A stretch of 56,315 nucleotides of DNA from Kumtagia ephedrae (GTDB taxonomy: Bacteria > Pseudomonadota > Alphaproteobacteria > Rhizobiales > Rhizobiaceae). The notes beneath the pieces are model-generated. The model was not told where the DNA came from and did not search any database. It was given only the letters and a program-made list of their open reading frames with translations. Numbering within the stretch: the first letter of the stretch is position 1; each line of letters starts with the position of its first letter. This document shows positions 28,923-37,155 of the stretch, one piece after another. The stretch is from the NCBI RefSeq assembly GCF_003012745.1, contig NZ_PXYK01000035.1, positions 1-56,315 of the forward strand. Reading direction: 5' to 3'. Position numbers and translations under genes: made by a program.

Positions 28923-29696
28923 ATGCGCCAGCCGCTCGTTGCCGTCTCCACCGACGTCCGCCAGTTCGACAACTACTTCTGGCATGCCGCCCCGCAGCAA
29001 TATCTCGAGGCGGCGATCGTCGGCGCCGGGGTGCTGCCGGTCCTGGTCCCCTCCTTCGGCGACAGGCTCGATCTCGATAGCCTGCTCGCCTCGGTCGACG
29101 GCGTGATGGTCACCGGCTCGAAGTCGAACGTGCATCCCTCGCTTTATGGCGGCGATGCCAGCGAGGCGAACGGCCCATACGACCCGGCGCGCGACGCCAC
29201 CACCCTGCCGCTGATCCGCAAGGCGATCGAGCAGGGCGTGCCGCTGCTCGCCATCTGCCGCGGCATCCAGGAGCTGAACGTCGCGCTGGGGGGCACGCTC
29301 GCCACCGAATTGCAGGAGCGCGAAGGCTCGCTCGACCACCGCGCCCCGGTGAGCGACAACCAGGACGAACGCTTCGCCATCCGCCAGAACGTGTCGATCA
29401 AGCCGGGAAGCTGCCTTGCCGGCGTGTTCGGCGCCGGCGACATCATGGTGAATTCCGTGCACCGCCAGGGCATCGAGCGCCTCGGTACGCGGCTGCAGGT
29501 CGAGGCAGTGGCGACCGATGGAACGGTCGAGGCTGTTTCCGTCAAGGACGCGCCGGCCTTCGCCGTCGGCGTGCAGTGGCACCCGGAATATTGGGTCCAC
29601 AGCGACTCGGTTTCCGCGAAAATCTTCAAGGCTTTTGGCGATGCCGTGCGCGGCCACGCCGCGGCCCGGCTCGGGCTGCGCCCGGCGGCGGAATAG
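28923..29696 (+). CDS. Gamma-glutamyl-gamma-aminobutyrate hydrolase family protein (peptidase C26)
   Basis: 257-aa class I glutamine-amidotransferase-like hydrolase of the PuuD type. Nucleophile Cys in LLAICRGIQELNVALGG near residue 112; catalytic His-x-Glu in VQWHPEY near 222; oxyanion region MVTGSKSNVHPSLYG. The PuuD group cleaves gamma-glutamyl-GABA in putrescine breakdown. Here the local partner could be the GABA aminotransferase 10 kb away, but no other Puu gene is adjacent. The start at 28923 was chosen because MRQPLVAVSTD is the usual N-terminus. Confidence 0.88.
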   Translation: MRQPLVAVSTDVRQFDNYFWHAAPQQYLEAAIVGAGVLPVLVPSFGDRLDLDSLLASVDGVMVTGSKSNVHPSLYGGDASEANGPYDPARDATTLPLIRKAIEQGVPLLAICRGIQELNVALGGTLATELQEREGSLDHRAPVSDNQDERFAIRQNVSIKPGSCLAGVFGAGDIMVNSVHRQGIERLGTRLQVEAVATDGTVEAVSVKDAPAFAVGVQWHPEYWVHSDSVSAKIFKAFGDAVRGHAAARLGLRPAAE

Positions 29697-29720
29697 GTCG
29701 CCCGGAATTGGCTGCATGAT

Positions 29721-29868
29721 CGACGGGCGTCCTTCGAGGCTCGCCCGTCGATGATCTTGCTTTTACAGCTGATGCCTTGCCGGCACGTCCTCCCTCATTC
29801 CTGAGGCGGGAGCCCGCAGAGCGATCGCAAGGTAGCCCGGACTTTCGCGGGCGAGCCTCGAAGGACGC
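29721..29868. repeat. Inverted-repeat element, family C-like (21-bp arms)
   Basis: GCGTCCTTCGAGGCTCGCCC- at 29727-29747 is repeated in inverted form at 29848-29868 (21/21). The left arm also forms its own CGACGGGCG/CGCCCGTCG hairpin (29721-29750). It sits between two convergent genes and shares GCGTCCTTCGA with the element at 52586-52696. Confidence 0.75.
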
Positions 29869-29878
29869 ACCGACAAGC

Positions 29879-30853
29879 TCAGCCTGCCTTCACATGCGCC
29901 GTCTCCGGCACGGCCGTGAGCGGGCGACCCTCGGCGAACCAGGAGACGAGATTGTCGACGACGAGGTCGGCCATCGCGTCGCGCGTATGCACCGAAGCCG
30001 AACCGACATGCGGCAGCAGCGTCGCGTTCGGCAGGTCGAGCAGCGCCTGCGGCACGTTCGGCTCGTCGGCGAAGACGTCGAGGCCGGCCGCCGCGATGGT
30101 GCCGTCGGCAAGCGCGCGGGCTAGCGCCTGCTCGTCGACCGTGCTGCCGCGGCCGATGTTGACGAAGACGCCGGCCGGGCCGAGCGCCTCCAGCACCTCG
30201 GCGTTCACCGCCCTGGCCGTCGAAACCGTGCCGGGCACCACCGCGATCAGCGTGTCCACCGCCCCGGCAAGACCCTTCAGCGTCGGGTGATAGGCATAAC
30301 CGAGCCCCTCGACCGGGTTGCGGTTGTGATAGGCGATGGAAAGGCCGAGAGCCTCCAGCCGCCGGGCGATCGCCAGGCCGATGCGGCCCATGCCGAAGAT
30401 GCCTGCCTTGCGGCCGCGCAGGGTGAGCGGCGTCAGGCGGTAATGCCCCTCGCTGATCCATCGGCCCTGGCGCAGCCAGTCTTCGGCGCGCGACAGCTCG
30501 CGCACCGTGTTGATCAGAAGGCCGAGCGCCGTGTCGGCGACCTCTTCGGTGAGCACGTCGGGCGTGTTGGTCACCATGACCTTGCGCGTCGCCGCGTGGC
30601 GGGCGTTAACCCCGTCATAGCCGACGCCGAAGCTGGCGATGATCTCCAGCTTCGGCAGGCTGTCGATGAGGGCCGCATCGATCGGGGCCATTGCGGCGAT
30701 GCCGCGCACTTTCGCGCGCAGCTCCTCACTCAGCAGGGCCGGATCGCCGCGGTCGACCCGCACGACGCGGAAACGTTCGGCCAGCCTCGCCGGGATGCGC
30801 TTGTTCAATTCCCCGACGACGAGCACGGTCATCTCGGATAGCGGTTCGGACAT
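29879..30853 (-). CDS. D-isomer-specific 2-hydroxyacid dehydrogenase
   Basis: 324 aa. NAD(P)-binding motif GMGRIGLAIARRLEALG near residues 155-171; catalytic residues Arg in NIGRGSTVDE near 235, Glu in FADEPNVPQ, His in LLPHVGSAS near 285. It reduces a 2-oxo acid such as glyoxylate, hydroxypyruvate or a 2-ketoaldonate; the basic HNRN segment after the second strand hints at NADPH. ATG 30853 has GGAG upstream. It follows the LacI regulator by 46 bp, so that regulator probably controls it. Confidence 0.9.
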   Translation of the reverse strand: MSEPLSEMTVLVVGELNKRIPARLAERFRVVRVDRGDPALLSEELRAKVRGIAAMAPIDAALIDSLPKLEIIASFGVGYDGVNARHAATRKVMVTNTPDVLTEEVADTALGLLINTVRELSRAEDWLRQGRWISEGHYRLTPLTLRGRKAGIFGMGRIGLAIARRLEALGLSIAYHNRNPVEGLGYAYHPTLKGLAGAVDTLIAVVPGTVSTARAVNAEVLEALGPAGVFVNIGRGSTVDEQALARALADGTIAAAGLDVFADEPNVPQALLDLPNATLLPHVGSASVHTRDAMADLVVDNLVSWFAEGRPLTAVPETAHVKAG

Positions 30854-30899
30854 GTCGATCTCCGGAAGCGTTTGGGCGGTTGAGGCGAAAGCGCGGCGC

Positions 30900-31919
30900 T
30901 CAGCGCTCGCGCGGGCGGCCGGTGGACTGGCGCACATGCAGCTCCGGCTTGATCAGCTCCTGCGAGGGGCGCACCTGCGTCCCGCTCAGCTTGTCGAGCA
31001 GGGCGCGTGCCGCGCGGCGGCCGACCTCGCGCTGGCCGTTCCACACCGTGGTCAGCGCCGGCGTGGCGATCGCCGCCTCCTCGAGGTCGTCATAGCCGGT
31101 GACGGAAATGTCGACGCCCGGCGTCAGCCCGGCGCGGGCGATGCCGTTCATCAGGCCGATGGCGACGAGGTCGTTCCAGCAGCAGGCGGCCGTCGGATGA
31201 TCCTTCAGCGCCAGGAACTGGCCCGCCGCCTCGAAGCCGGCCTGCTTGGTGCGCGGCCCGGGAATGCGCCAGCCCGGCCGCACCTCCAGTCCCGCCGCCT
31301 CCATGGCGTTGAGATAGCCCTGATAGCGGTCGCGGCCCGTCGAGGTCTGGTCGGTGCCGCCGATCATCGAGATGCGGGTGTGGCCGAGCGAGATCAGGTG
31401 GTTGGTCGCAAGGGCGGTGCCGTATGCGTCGTCGCCGCGGAACACCGGCACGGCCGCGCCCTCGACGGTGCGGGCGATCAGCACCGCCGGCAGACCGTTC
31501 TCCTCGGCCATGAGGATGTCCTCCGGTGGCGTGCCGATCGCCGGCGACATGATCACGCCGTCGGCGCCGAGCTGCAGCAGCGTGTCGATGAAGGTCCGCT
31601 GCTTCTCGAGCTGGTCGTAGTGGTTGGACAGGATGAAGGTCTGGCGGCTGCGGTCGAGCTCGCTTTCGATCGAGCGCAGGATCTCGGCGAAGAACGGGTT
31701 CATGATGTCGTGCACGACGACGCCGACGATGCCAGAGCGCGACGTCCTCAGGCTCGCGGCGCGACGGTTGTAGATGTAGCCGATCGCCCGCGCATGATCC
31801 TTGATGCGGTCACGGGTCGAGTCGGCGACCAGCGGGCTGTCGCGCAACGCCAGCGACACGGTCGCCGTGGATACGCCGAGCGCGTCGGCGATTGTCGAAA
31901 GCTTGATCTTCTGGGCCAG
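30900..31919 (-). CDS. LacI-family transcriptional regulator with a CTG start codon
   Basis: 339 aa. HTH STIADALGVSTATVSLAL followed by the hinge IYNRRAASLRTSRSGIVGVV, then a periplasmic-binding-protein-like effector domain (FILSNHYDQLEKQ, ISMIGGTDQTSTG, ISVTGYDDLEEA). The reading frame is closed upstream by TAA and has no ATG, GTG or TTG before the HTH. A CTG at 31919-31917 sits exactly where family members begin (M)AQKIKLSTIA and has a perfect GGAGG 5 nt upstream. A start after the HTH would remove DNA binding. First gene of a two-gene unit with the hydroxyacid dehydrogenase. Confidence 0.87.
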   Translation of the reverse strand: MAQKIKLSTIADALGVSTATVSLALRDSPLVADSTRDRIKDHARAIGYIYNRRAASLRTSRSGIVGVVVHDIMNPFFAEILRSIESELDRSRQTFILSNHYDQLEKQRTFIDTLLQLGADGVIMSPAIGTPPEDILMAEENGLPAVLIARTVEGAAVPVFRGDDAYGTALATNHLISLGHTRISMIGGTDQTSTGRDRYQGYLNAMEAAGLEVRPGWRIPGPRTKQAGFEAAGQFLALKDHPTAACCWNDLVAIGLMNGIARAGLTPGVDISVTGYDDLEEAAIATPALTTVWNGQREVGRRAARALLDKLSGTQVRPSQELIKPELHVRQSTGRPRER

Positions 31920-31951
31920 CGCGCCCTCCCCGGCATGCCTGCAAGAACAGA

Positions 31952-31966
31952 TTTAAACTGTTTAAA
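31952..31966. promoter_or_regulatory. Palindromic operator candidate for the LacI regulator
   Basis: TTTAAAC-T-GTTTAAA is a perfect 15-bp palindrome 32 bp before the CTG start. It is AT-rich in a GC-rich region, and probably overlaps the promoter. LacI proteins often bind such sites next to their own genes. Confidence 0.55.
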
Positions 31967-32006
31967 AATGCTTATGCCACCCTTTGCCGGCGTGGCAAAG
32001 CCTAAA

Positions 32007-32948
32007 TCACAGCTTCTCGGCGAGATCGGCCGAGTCCTCGTTGGGTGCGGCGCGGTTCTTCAGCCTCAGGCGATGCTCGCGATGGATGATGTAGAGCCCG
32101 CCGGCCACGATGATGGCCGTGCCGGCCAGTGTCCAGCGATCCGGTAACTGTCCGAACACCAGGTAGCCGGACGCCACCATCCAGGCCATCTGCAGGTAGG
32201 GATAGGGCGCCAGCGCGCTGGTGGTGGCGAGCCGGTAGGCCTTGATCAGGAACCAGTGGCCGATGCCGCCGAAGACGCCGAGCAACAGCAGGATCAGGCC
32301 ATGCCAGAGGCTCGGGGGCATCGAGGCGGAGAACGGGACGACCGGCGCCATCAGCACGGTCGGTGCCAGCGCCGAGTAGAAGATGAGGCTGGCCGGCGTC
32401 TCGCTTTCCGACATGCGTCGGGTCAGGATCACGTAGAAGCAGTAGCTGAGCGTCGAGCACAGCGCGAACACATGGCCGATGCCGAAGGCGCCGTAGCCGG
32501 GCCGGGTGATAACCAGCACGCCGACGAAGCCGGCGAGCACCGCCAGCCAGCGGCGCCAGCCTGCCCATTCGCCGAGCAGCGGCCCGGCAAGCGCGATGGT
32601 GATCATCGGCGCGGAGAAGTAGATCGCCGAGGTCTCGGCGAGTTGCAGCGTCAACAGCGCGGCGAAATTGAAGATCGTCGAACCGGCCAAGCAGAGCCCG
32701 CGCACCACCTGCAGCGGCAGGCTGGCGAACCGGAACACCGCCGGGTTGCTCCAGAACCGCAGCAGCAGAAGCGCCAGCACCGTATGCTCGGCGAAGCGCA
32801 TCCAGGCGACGAACGGTGCCGACATTCCCGCCAGCACGAGATATTTCGCGCTGGTATCCAGGCCCGTGAACAGCAGTCCCGCCGCGAATACGTAGAGAAT
32901 AGCCGCGGCCGGTGTGGCCGCTTCATGCTTGGAAGGAGATCGGTCCAA
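32007..32948 (-). CDS. DMT-superfamily (EamA) transporter
   Basis: 313 aa with ten hydrophobic helices in two EamA halves: first half ILYVFAAGLLFTGLDTSAKY to LQLAETSAIYFSAPMITIAL, second half beginning after RPGYGAFGIGHVF. The family exports amino acids, nucleotides or other metabolites. The first in-frame start is TTG 32948 with no good ribosome site, and no in-frame ATG precedes the first helix, so the exact start is uncertain. The LacI gene follows downstream on the same strand. Confidence 0.87.
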   Translation of the reverse strand: MDRSPSKHEAATPAAAILYVFAAGLLFTGLDTSAKYLVLAGMSAPFVAWMRFAEHTVLALLLLRFWSNPAVFRFASLPLQVVRGLCLAGSTIFNFAALLTLQLAETSAIYFSAPMITIALAGPLLGEWAGWRRWLAVLAGFVGVLVITRPGYGAFGIGHVFALCSTLSYCFYVILTRRMSESETPASLIFYSALAPTVLMAPVVPFSASMPPSLWHGLILLLLGVFGGIGHWFLIKAYRLATTSALAPYPYLQMAWMVASGYLVFGQLPDRWTLAGTAIIVAGGLYIIHREHRLRLKNRAAPNEDSADLAEKL

Positions 32949-33076
32949 CAGACATGCCGGTCAGGAAGGAAAGGTCAGCCGGTTGTGCGCCATGCCCTGC
33001 CATGGTGCAAGCATGAATGTGCCGCTGGTCAAGGCGTCTTGCCGCGGCTGGCCCAGCCCGGAGAGGGCAGGCGGTC

Positions 33077-33547
33077 TCAGTCCTCGACGACATCGTCCTC
33101 GTCGATCTCGGCGACGGCGAGGTCCGAGAGATTCGCCTCGATGCGGGACAGCAGCTTGGTCAGCGCCTTCTGATCCTTCTTGTCGAGGCCCTTCAGCGCC
33201 AGCTTCTCGGTCTTGCGCACGGATTTCTCGATGTCGCGGATCGCCTCGCGGCCGGTGCCGGTCAGGAAGATGTGCGCCTGCCGCGCATCCTTGTCGGACG
33301 CCCGCTTTTCCAGGAACCCTTGGCTTTGCAGACGGTTGATCGTCTTGGTGATGGTCGGCGGCCTGACCCCGATGCGCGTGGCGAGCTGCCCGGGCGTCTG
33401 GCCGTCCTCGCGGTCGAGCGCCAGCATGATCTGGTCCTGGCCGGCATAGAAGCCATGCGACAGCAATCTGGCCGCCAGCGCCGTGCGCGAGAGCCGCGCC
33501 GCCGAATGCAGACGGCCCATGGTGACGCTTCTGGTGGTTCTGGCCAT
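33077..33547 (-). CDS. MarR-family transcriptional regulator
   Basis: 156 aa. Winged-helix core: MLALDREDGQTPGQLATRIG, then VRPPTITKTINRLQSQGFLE as recognition helix and RQAHIFLTGTGREAIRDIEK as wing. Ends in an acidic tail (DLAVAEIDEDDVVED). ATG 33547 has GGGAG upstream; the longer frame was rejected. The usual ligand is a phenolic or aromatic compound. No directly linked target gene; the divergent CobW gene is 256 bp away. Confidence 0.9.
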   Translation of the reverse strand: MARTTRSVTMGRLHSAARLSRTALAARLLSHGFYAGQDQIMLALDREDGQTPGQLATRIGVRPPTITKTINRLQSQGFLEKRASDKDARQAHIFLTGTGREAIRDIEKSVRKTEKLALKGLDKKDQKALTKLLSRIEANLSDLAVAEIDEDDVVED

Positions 33548-33803
33548 TTTTCGCTCCCTCGACGAAATTGGTGACCTATTTTGGCAGGTATCCTGAGAAG
33601 CTGCCACGGCGATCCGCATAAGCTTTGCCGGCAACCGAAATTCGGCAGCTCGGCTAATGGCAGACCTTCTTTACAATTGCGTGACAGCGCGTCCGCTCCT
33701 GTCGAAAAAGGCAGCAGGCAAGCGGCGGCACCGAGCGGATTGAAGCGTGCAATCCGCCCGGCAGCGTCCTATATGGAGGCGACAAGAACCCCCGGGGCCT
33801 ACC

Positions 33804-34889
33804 ATGAGCGAAGCGCAAACCCAGATTCCCGTGACCGTGCTGACCGGCTATCTCGGCGCCGGCAAGACCACCCTGCTCAACCGCATCCTCTCCGAGAACC
33901 ACGGCAAGCGCTATGCCGTGATCGTCAACGAATTCGGCGAAATCGGCATCGACAACGACCTCATCGTGGAATCCGACGAGGAAATCTACGAGATGAACAA
34001 TGGCTGCGTCTGCTGCACGGTGCGCGGCGACCTGGTGCGCGTGGTCGAGGGCCTGATGCGCCGGCCGGGACGCTTCGACGCGATCGTGGTGGAGACCACC
34101 GGCCTCGCCGACCCGGTGCCTGTCGCCCAGACCTTCTTCATGGACGAGGACGTGCGCAGGAAAACCAGGCTCGATGCCGTCGTCGCGCTGGTCGATGCCA
34201 AGCACCTGCCGCTCAGGCTGAAGGATTCGCGCGAGGCCGAGGACCAGATCGCCTTCGCCGACGTGGTCGTGCTCAACAAGACCGACCTGGTGGCGCCCGA
34301 GGAGCTGCGCGAGGTGGAGGCGGCGATCCGCGCCATCAATCCCGGTGCCCGCATCCACCGCACGACCCGCGCCGGCGTCGACCTCGGCGAGGTGCTGGAC
34401 CGCGGCGCCTTCGACCTGAAGCGGGCGCTCGACAACGACCCGCATTTCCTCGACGCACATGACCACGACCACGATCATGTCTGCGGGCCCGACTGCGACC
34501 ACGATCATCATCACCATCAAGGCCACGATCATCACCACCACGATCACGACCGCCATCATCATGAGCATGGCGCGATGTCGCCGATCCACGACGTGACGGT
34601 GCAGTCGGTGTCGCTGCGCGGCGGCGAGATGGATTCGAAGAAGTTCTTCCCGTGGATCGAGAAGGTGACGCAGCTCGAGGGGCCGAATATCCTTCGGCTC
34701 AAGGGCATCATCGCCTTCAAGGACGATCCAGACCGCTACGTGCTGCAGGGCGTCCACATGATCATGGAAGGCGACCACCAGCGCGCCTGGAAGGATGGCG
34801 AGAAGCACGAGAGCAGGCTGGTCTTCATCGGCCGCAAGCTCGACGAGGAGCGGCTGAGGAAGAGCTTCGAGGCGTGTCAGGTGGCTTGA
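33804..34889 (+). CDS. CobW/COG0523-family GTP-dependent metal chaperone with long His-rich loop
   Basis: 361 aa. Walker [13 protein letters not shown] (about residues 14-25), the metal-binding CxCC motif in [13 protein letters not shown] near 70, Walker B-like ETTGLADP, NKxD in VVLNKTDLV. Between the GTPase and the C-terminal CobW domain is a 40-residue loop (about 220-257) made mostly of His and Asp with VCGPDC inside, a likely metal reservoir. The C-terminal domain includes [13 protein letters not shown] and the basic segment [12 protein letters not shown]0523 proteins hand zinc, cobalt or other metals to client proteins. It is followed by a WD40 gene. Confidence 0.93.
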   Translation: MSEAQTQIPVTVLTGYLGAGKTTLLNRILSENHGKRYAVIVNEFGEIGIDNDLIVESDEEIYEMNNGCVCCTVRGDLVRVVEGLMRRPGRFDAIVVETTGLADPVPVAQTFFMDEDVRRKTRLDAVVALVDAKHLPLRLKDSREAEDQIAFADVVVLNKTDLVAPEELREVEAAIRAINPGARIHRTTRAGVDLGEVLDRGAFDLKRALDNDPHFLDAHDHDHDHVCGPDCDHDHHHHQGHDHHHHDHDRHHHEHGAMSPIHDVTVQSVSLRGGEMDSKKFFPWIEKVTQLEGPNILRLKGIIAFKDDPDRYVLQGVHMIMEGDHQRAWKDGEKHESRLVFIGRKLDEERLRKSFEACQVA

Positions 34890-35203
34890 CCGGCTGAGGC
34901 ACGAACGCGGGCTATAGCTCGTAGCTCATGCCAGGCATGAGCTATAGAGAATATTTCTATAACTCATGCCTTGGAATTGGCAGCGGCCGATCGACGTTGT
35001 TTCGCTTATGAGCGACAGGCGCTGGAGCCTCTGCAGGACCTGACGGCCAAGGGAGCCCTGACGCGGCACACGCGCTACGAGTTGAATATCGAAAGGTGAC
35101 GCATCAAAGGCGAATGCCGTGGCGTTGCAGCCGCAGGCAAAGCGATTGAGCATCGGCGGAGAACGCCGTAAGGGGTGGGCCCGCAACGCTTGCTGGATTT
35201 GCC
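34890..35203. other. Intergenic region between cobW and the WD40 gene
   Basis: 314 bp. The first half holds tandem/inverted CTATA-n-CTCATGCC motifs (see 34912-34970). A 43-codon frame, 34971-35099 on plus, opens with TTG after the last motif and reads LELAAADRRCFAYERQALEP and onward to ELNIER; it may be the tail of a decayed gene or a very small protein. No family is recognised and no good ribosome site is seen. Confidence 0.4.
34912..34970. repeat. Clustered palindromes of a CTATAnCTCATGCC motif
   Basis: AGCTCATGCC-A-GGCATGAGCT (34923-34943) is a perfect 21-bp palindrome. GGCATGAGCTATAG (34934-34947) and CTATAACTCATGCC (34957-34970) form a second stem with one mismatch and a 9-nt loop. A further CTATAGCTC lies at 34912. 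This looks like an array of operator half-sites. Confidence 0.6.
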
Positions 35204-36178
35204 ATGCCCACAATCGCCCCTCTCGATCTCGACGGCCATTGCGTCGCCGCCGTCTTCCTCGCCGACATTCCGCATTTCGCGCTGGCCGACGGCACGGTCC
35301 ATCGTCTCGATCACGGCCACAAGACGGTGCAGGCCAATGACGGGCTGCTCTGCGCGGCGCTCGACCTGACCGGCACGAAGCTGATCACCGGCGGCGAGGA
35401 CGGAAAGGTGTTTGCCACCGGCGCCGACGGTACCGCCACGGTCGTCGCCGAGGCCGGCCGCAAATGGATCACCAGCGTCGCCGCCGGCCCGCAGGGGGCG
35501 CTCGCCTATGCCACCGGGCGCAGCGCCTGGGTGAAGCTGCCGGACGGCAAGCTGAAGGAGTTTTCGCACCCGCGCTCGGTCGAGGGCATCGCCTTCGCGC
35601 CGAAGGGCATGCGCATCGGCGTCGCCCGCTACAACGGTGCGACGCTGCATTTCCCGGCGACCGAGGGCAAGCCCACCGAGCTGGAATGGGCCGGCGCGCA
35701 TACCGGCATCACCTTTTCGCCCGACGGCAATTTCCTCGTCACAACCATGCAGGAGAACGCCCTGCATGGCTGGAAGCTGGCCGACGGCAAGCACATGCGC
35801 ATGTCCGGCTATCCGTCCAAGGTGAAATCGCTGTCCTGGGCCGCCAGGGGCAAATGGCTGGCGAGTTCCGGCGCGCCGGCGGCGATCGTCTGGCCGTTCC
35901 AGGCCAAGGACGGGCCGATGGGCAAGGCGCCGCTGGAGCTCGGCACGCGCGGCAACACCATGGTCACCACGGTCGCCTGCCACCCCAGCGAAGACATCGC
36001 GGCGATCGGCTACGAGGACGGCATGGTGCTCGCCGTCCGCTTCGCCGACGCCAAGGAGGTGCTGCTGCGCCGCCCTGGCAAGGGCGCGATCACCGCGCTG
36101 ATGTGGGACAAGGCCGAGCGCCGCCTCGTCTTCGGCTCGGAAGCCGGCGACTGCGGCGTCATCGACATTTCCGCCTGA
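35204..36178 (+). CDS. WD40-repeat protein, CobW-associated
   Basis: 324 aa, no signal peptide, so cytoplasmic. It is built from repeated beta-propeller blades, each ending in a hydrophobic strand after a GD/DG turn: LDLTGTKLITGGEDGKVFAT, GAHTGITFSPDGNFLVTTMQ, KSLSWAARGKWLASSG, ACHPSEDIAAIGYEDGMVLA. Probably six or seven blades. WD40 genes are found next to CobW/COG0523 genes in alphaproteobacteria, so it may be a scaffold or client of the metal chaperone (inference). Confidence 0.88.
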   Translation: MPTIAPLDLDGHCVAAVFLADIPHFALADGTVHRLDHGHKTVQANDGLLCAALDLTGTKLITGGEDGKVFATGADGTATVVAEAGRKWITSVAAGPQGALAYATGRSAWVKLPDGKLKEFSHPRSVEGIAFAPKGMRIGVARYNGATLHFPATEGKPTELEWAGAHTGITFSPDGNFLVTTMQENALHGWKLADGKHMRMSGYPSKVKSLSWAARGKWLASSGAPAAIVWPFQAKDGPMGKAPLELGTRGNTMVTTVACHPSEDIAAIGYEDGMVLAVRFADAKEVLLRRPGKGAITALMWDKAERRLVFGSEAGDCGVIDISA

Positions 36179-36312
36179 TCCTCCGGTTCGGTCCAGCAAA
36201 CCCGATCGACTGAGGTCGCAAGGACGGGCGATCGCTTGACGGAGGAAGGCGGGCCGTTGACGCGCAACATTCCGCCTTTAAAGTCAGCGACTTGAAGAAG
36301 GGGGAGTCCGCC

Positions 36313-37155
36313 ATGATGCCGCTGCGCTCAAAACTTCTCCTGATCATCCTCGACGGGCTGCCGTGGCGGAACTGGAAGCCGTTCATGGGCAATCTGGAAG
36401 GCTGGGCCCAGTCGGGCGAAGCGCGCAAATGGCGCATGCGTTCGGTGCTGCCGTCGACCTCCGCCTGCTGCTACGCCTCCATCCACACCGGCGTGCCGCC
36501 GCAGGTGCACGGCATAAGCTCGAACGAGTTCCGCAAGCGCGTCGAACAGCCCGACATCTTCTCGGAAGTCACCCGGGCGGGCGGCAGGACGGCCGCCGTG
36601 ACCCATTCCTACTGGTCGGAGTTCTTCAACCGCTTCCCGTTCGATCCGGTGCGCGACATCGAGTATGACGACCAGGAAGGGCCGATCGGGCACGGCCGCT
36701 TCCACACCATGACCGGCTACAGCCACACAAACCAGATGACGCCGAGCGACGTTGACCTGTTCGCCACGCTCACCCGTCTCGCCGAGCGGTTTTCCATCGA
36801 CTACGGCATCCTGCACACCTGCACGGTCGATTCGATGGGCCACCGCTACGGCCAGGACTGCGTCGAGATGGACAATGCGCTGTACGGGCTCGATGCGTCG
36901 CTGGCCGGCTTCCTGCCGCGCTGGCTTGCCTCGGGCTATGAGGTGATCGTCACCGCCGACCATGGGCAGACGCTGCGCGGGCATCACGGCGGCCACGACG
37001 ACGAGATGCAGGACGTCGCGCTGTATTACTTCGGAGACGGACAGGGGTGGAACACGGACACGCTGCTCGACCAGCTCCAGCTCGCCCCGACCATCCTCAC
37101 GCGGCTCGGCGTAGGGGTCCCGGAGACGATGACGGCGGAGCCCTTCCTCGACTGA
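36313..37155 (+). CDS. Alkaline-phosphatase-superfamily protein (nucleotide pyrophosphatase/phosphodiesterase type)
   Basis: 280 aa, no signal peptide. Metal-site residues are visible in order: Asp in LLIILDGLPW, nucleophile Ser/Thr in LPSTSACCYASIHTG, Asp-His in DSMGHRYGQDC, Asp-His in TADHGQTLRGHHGG. This is the binuclear zinc arrangement of phosphodiesterase/phosphonoacetate hydrolase-like enzymes. GGGGAG lies 6 nt before ATG 36313; a TTG seven codons upstream was rejected. It converges with the transporter gene with no gap between stop codons. Confidence 0.87.
   Translation: MMPLRSKLLLIILDGLPWRNWKPFMGNLEGWAQSGEARKWRMRSVLPSTSACCYASIHTGVPPQVHGISSNEFRKRVEQPDIFSEVTRAGGRTAAVTHSYWSEFFNRFPFDPVRDIEYDDQEGPIGHGRFHTMTGYSHTNQMTPSDVDLFATLTRLAERFSIDYGILHTCTVDSMGHRYGQDCVEMDNALYGLDASLAGFLPRWLASGYEVIVTADHGQTLRGHHGGHDDEMQDVALYYFGDGQGWNTDTLLDQLQLAPTILTRLGVGVPETMTAEPFLD

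Noticed and set aside
32651-33173. Plus-strand frames opposite the DMT transporter and MarR genes
   Set aside because: Composition typical of antisense shadow (Arg/Gln/His/Glu-rich), no motif, and the opposite strand has clear membrane and winged-helix proteins.
34926-35213. A 95-codon minus frame in the cobW-WD40 spacer
   Set aside because: Runs through the operator-like palindromes, has no ribosome site and no recognisable family.
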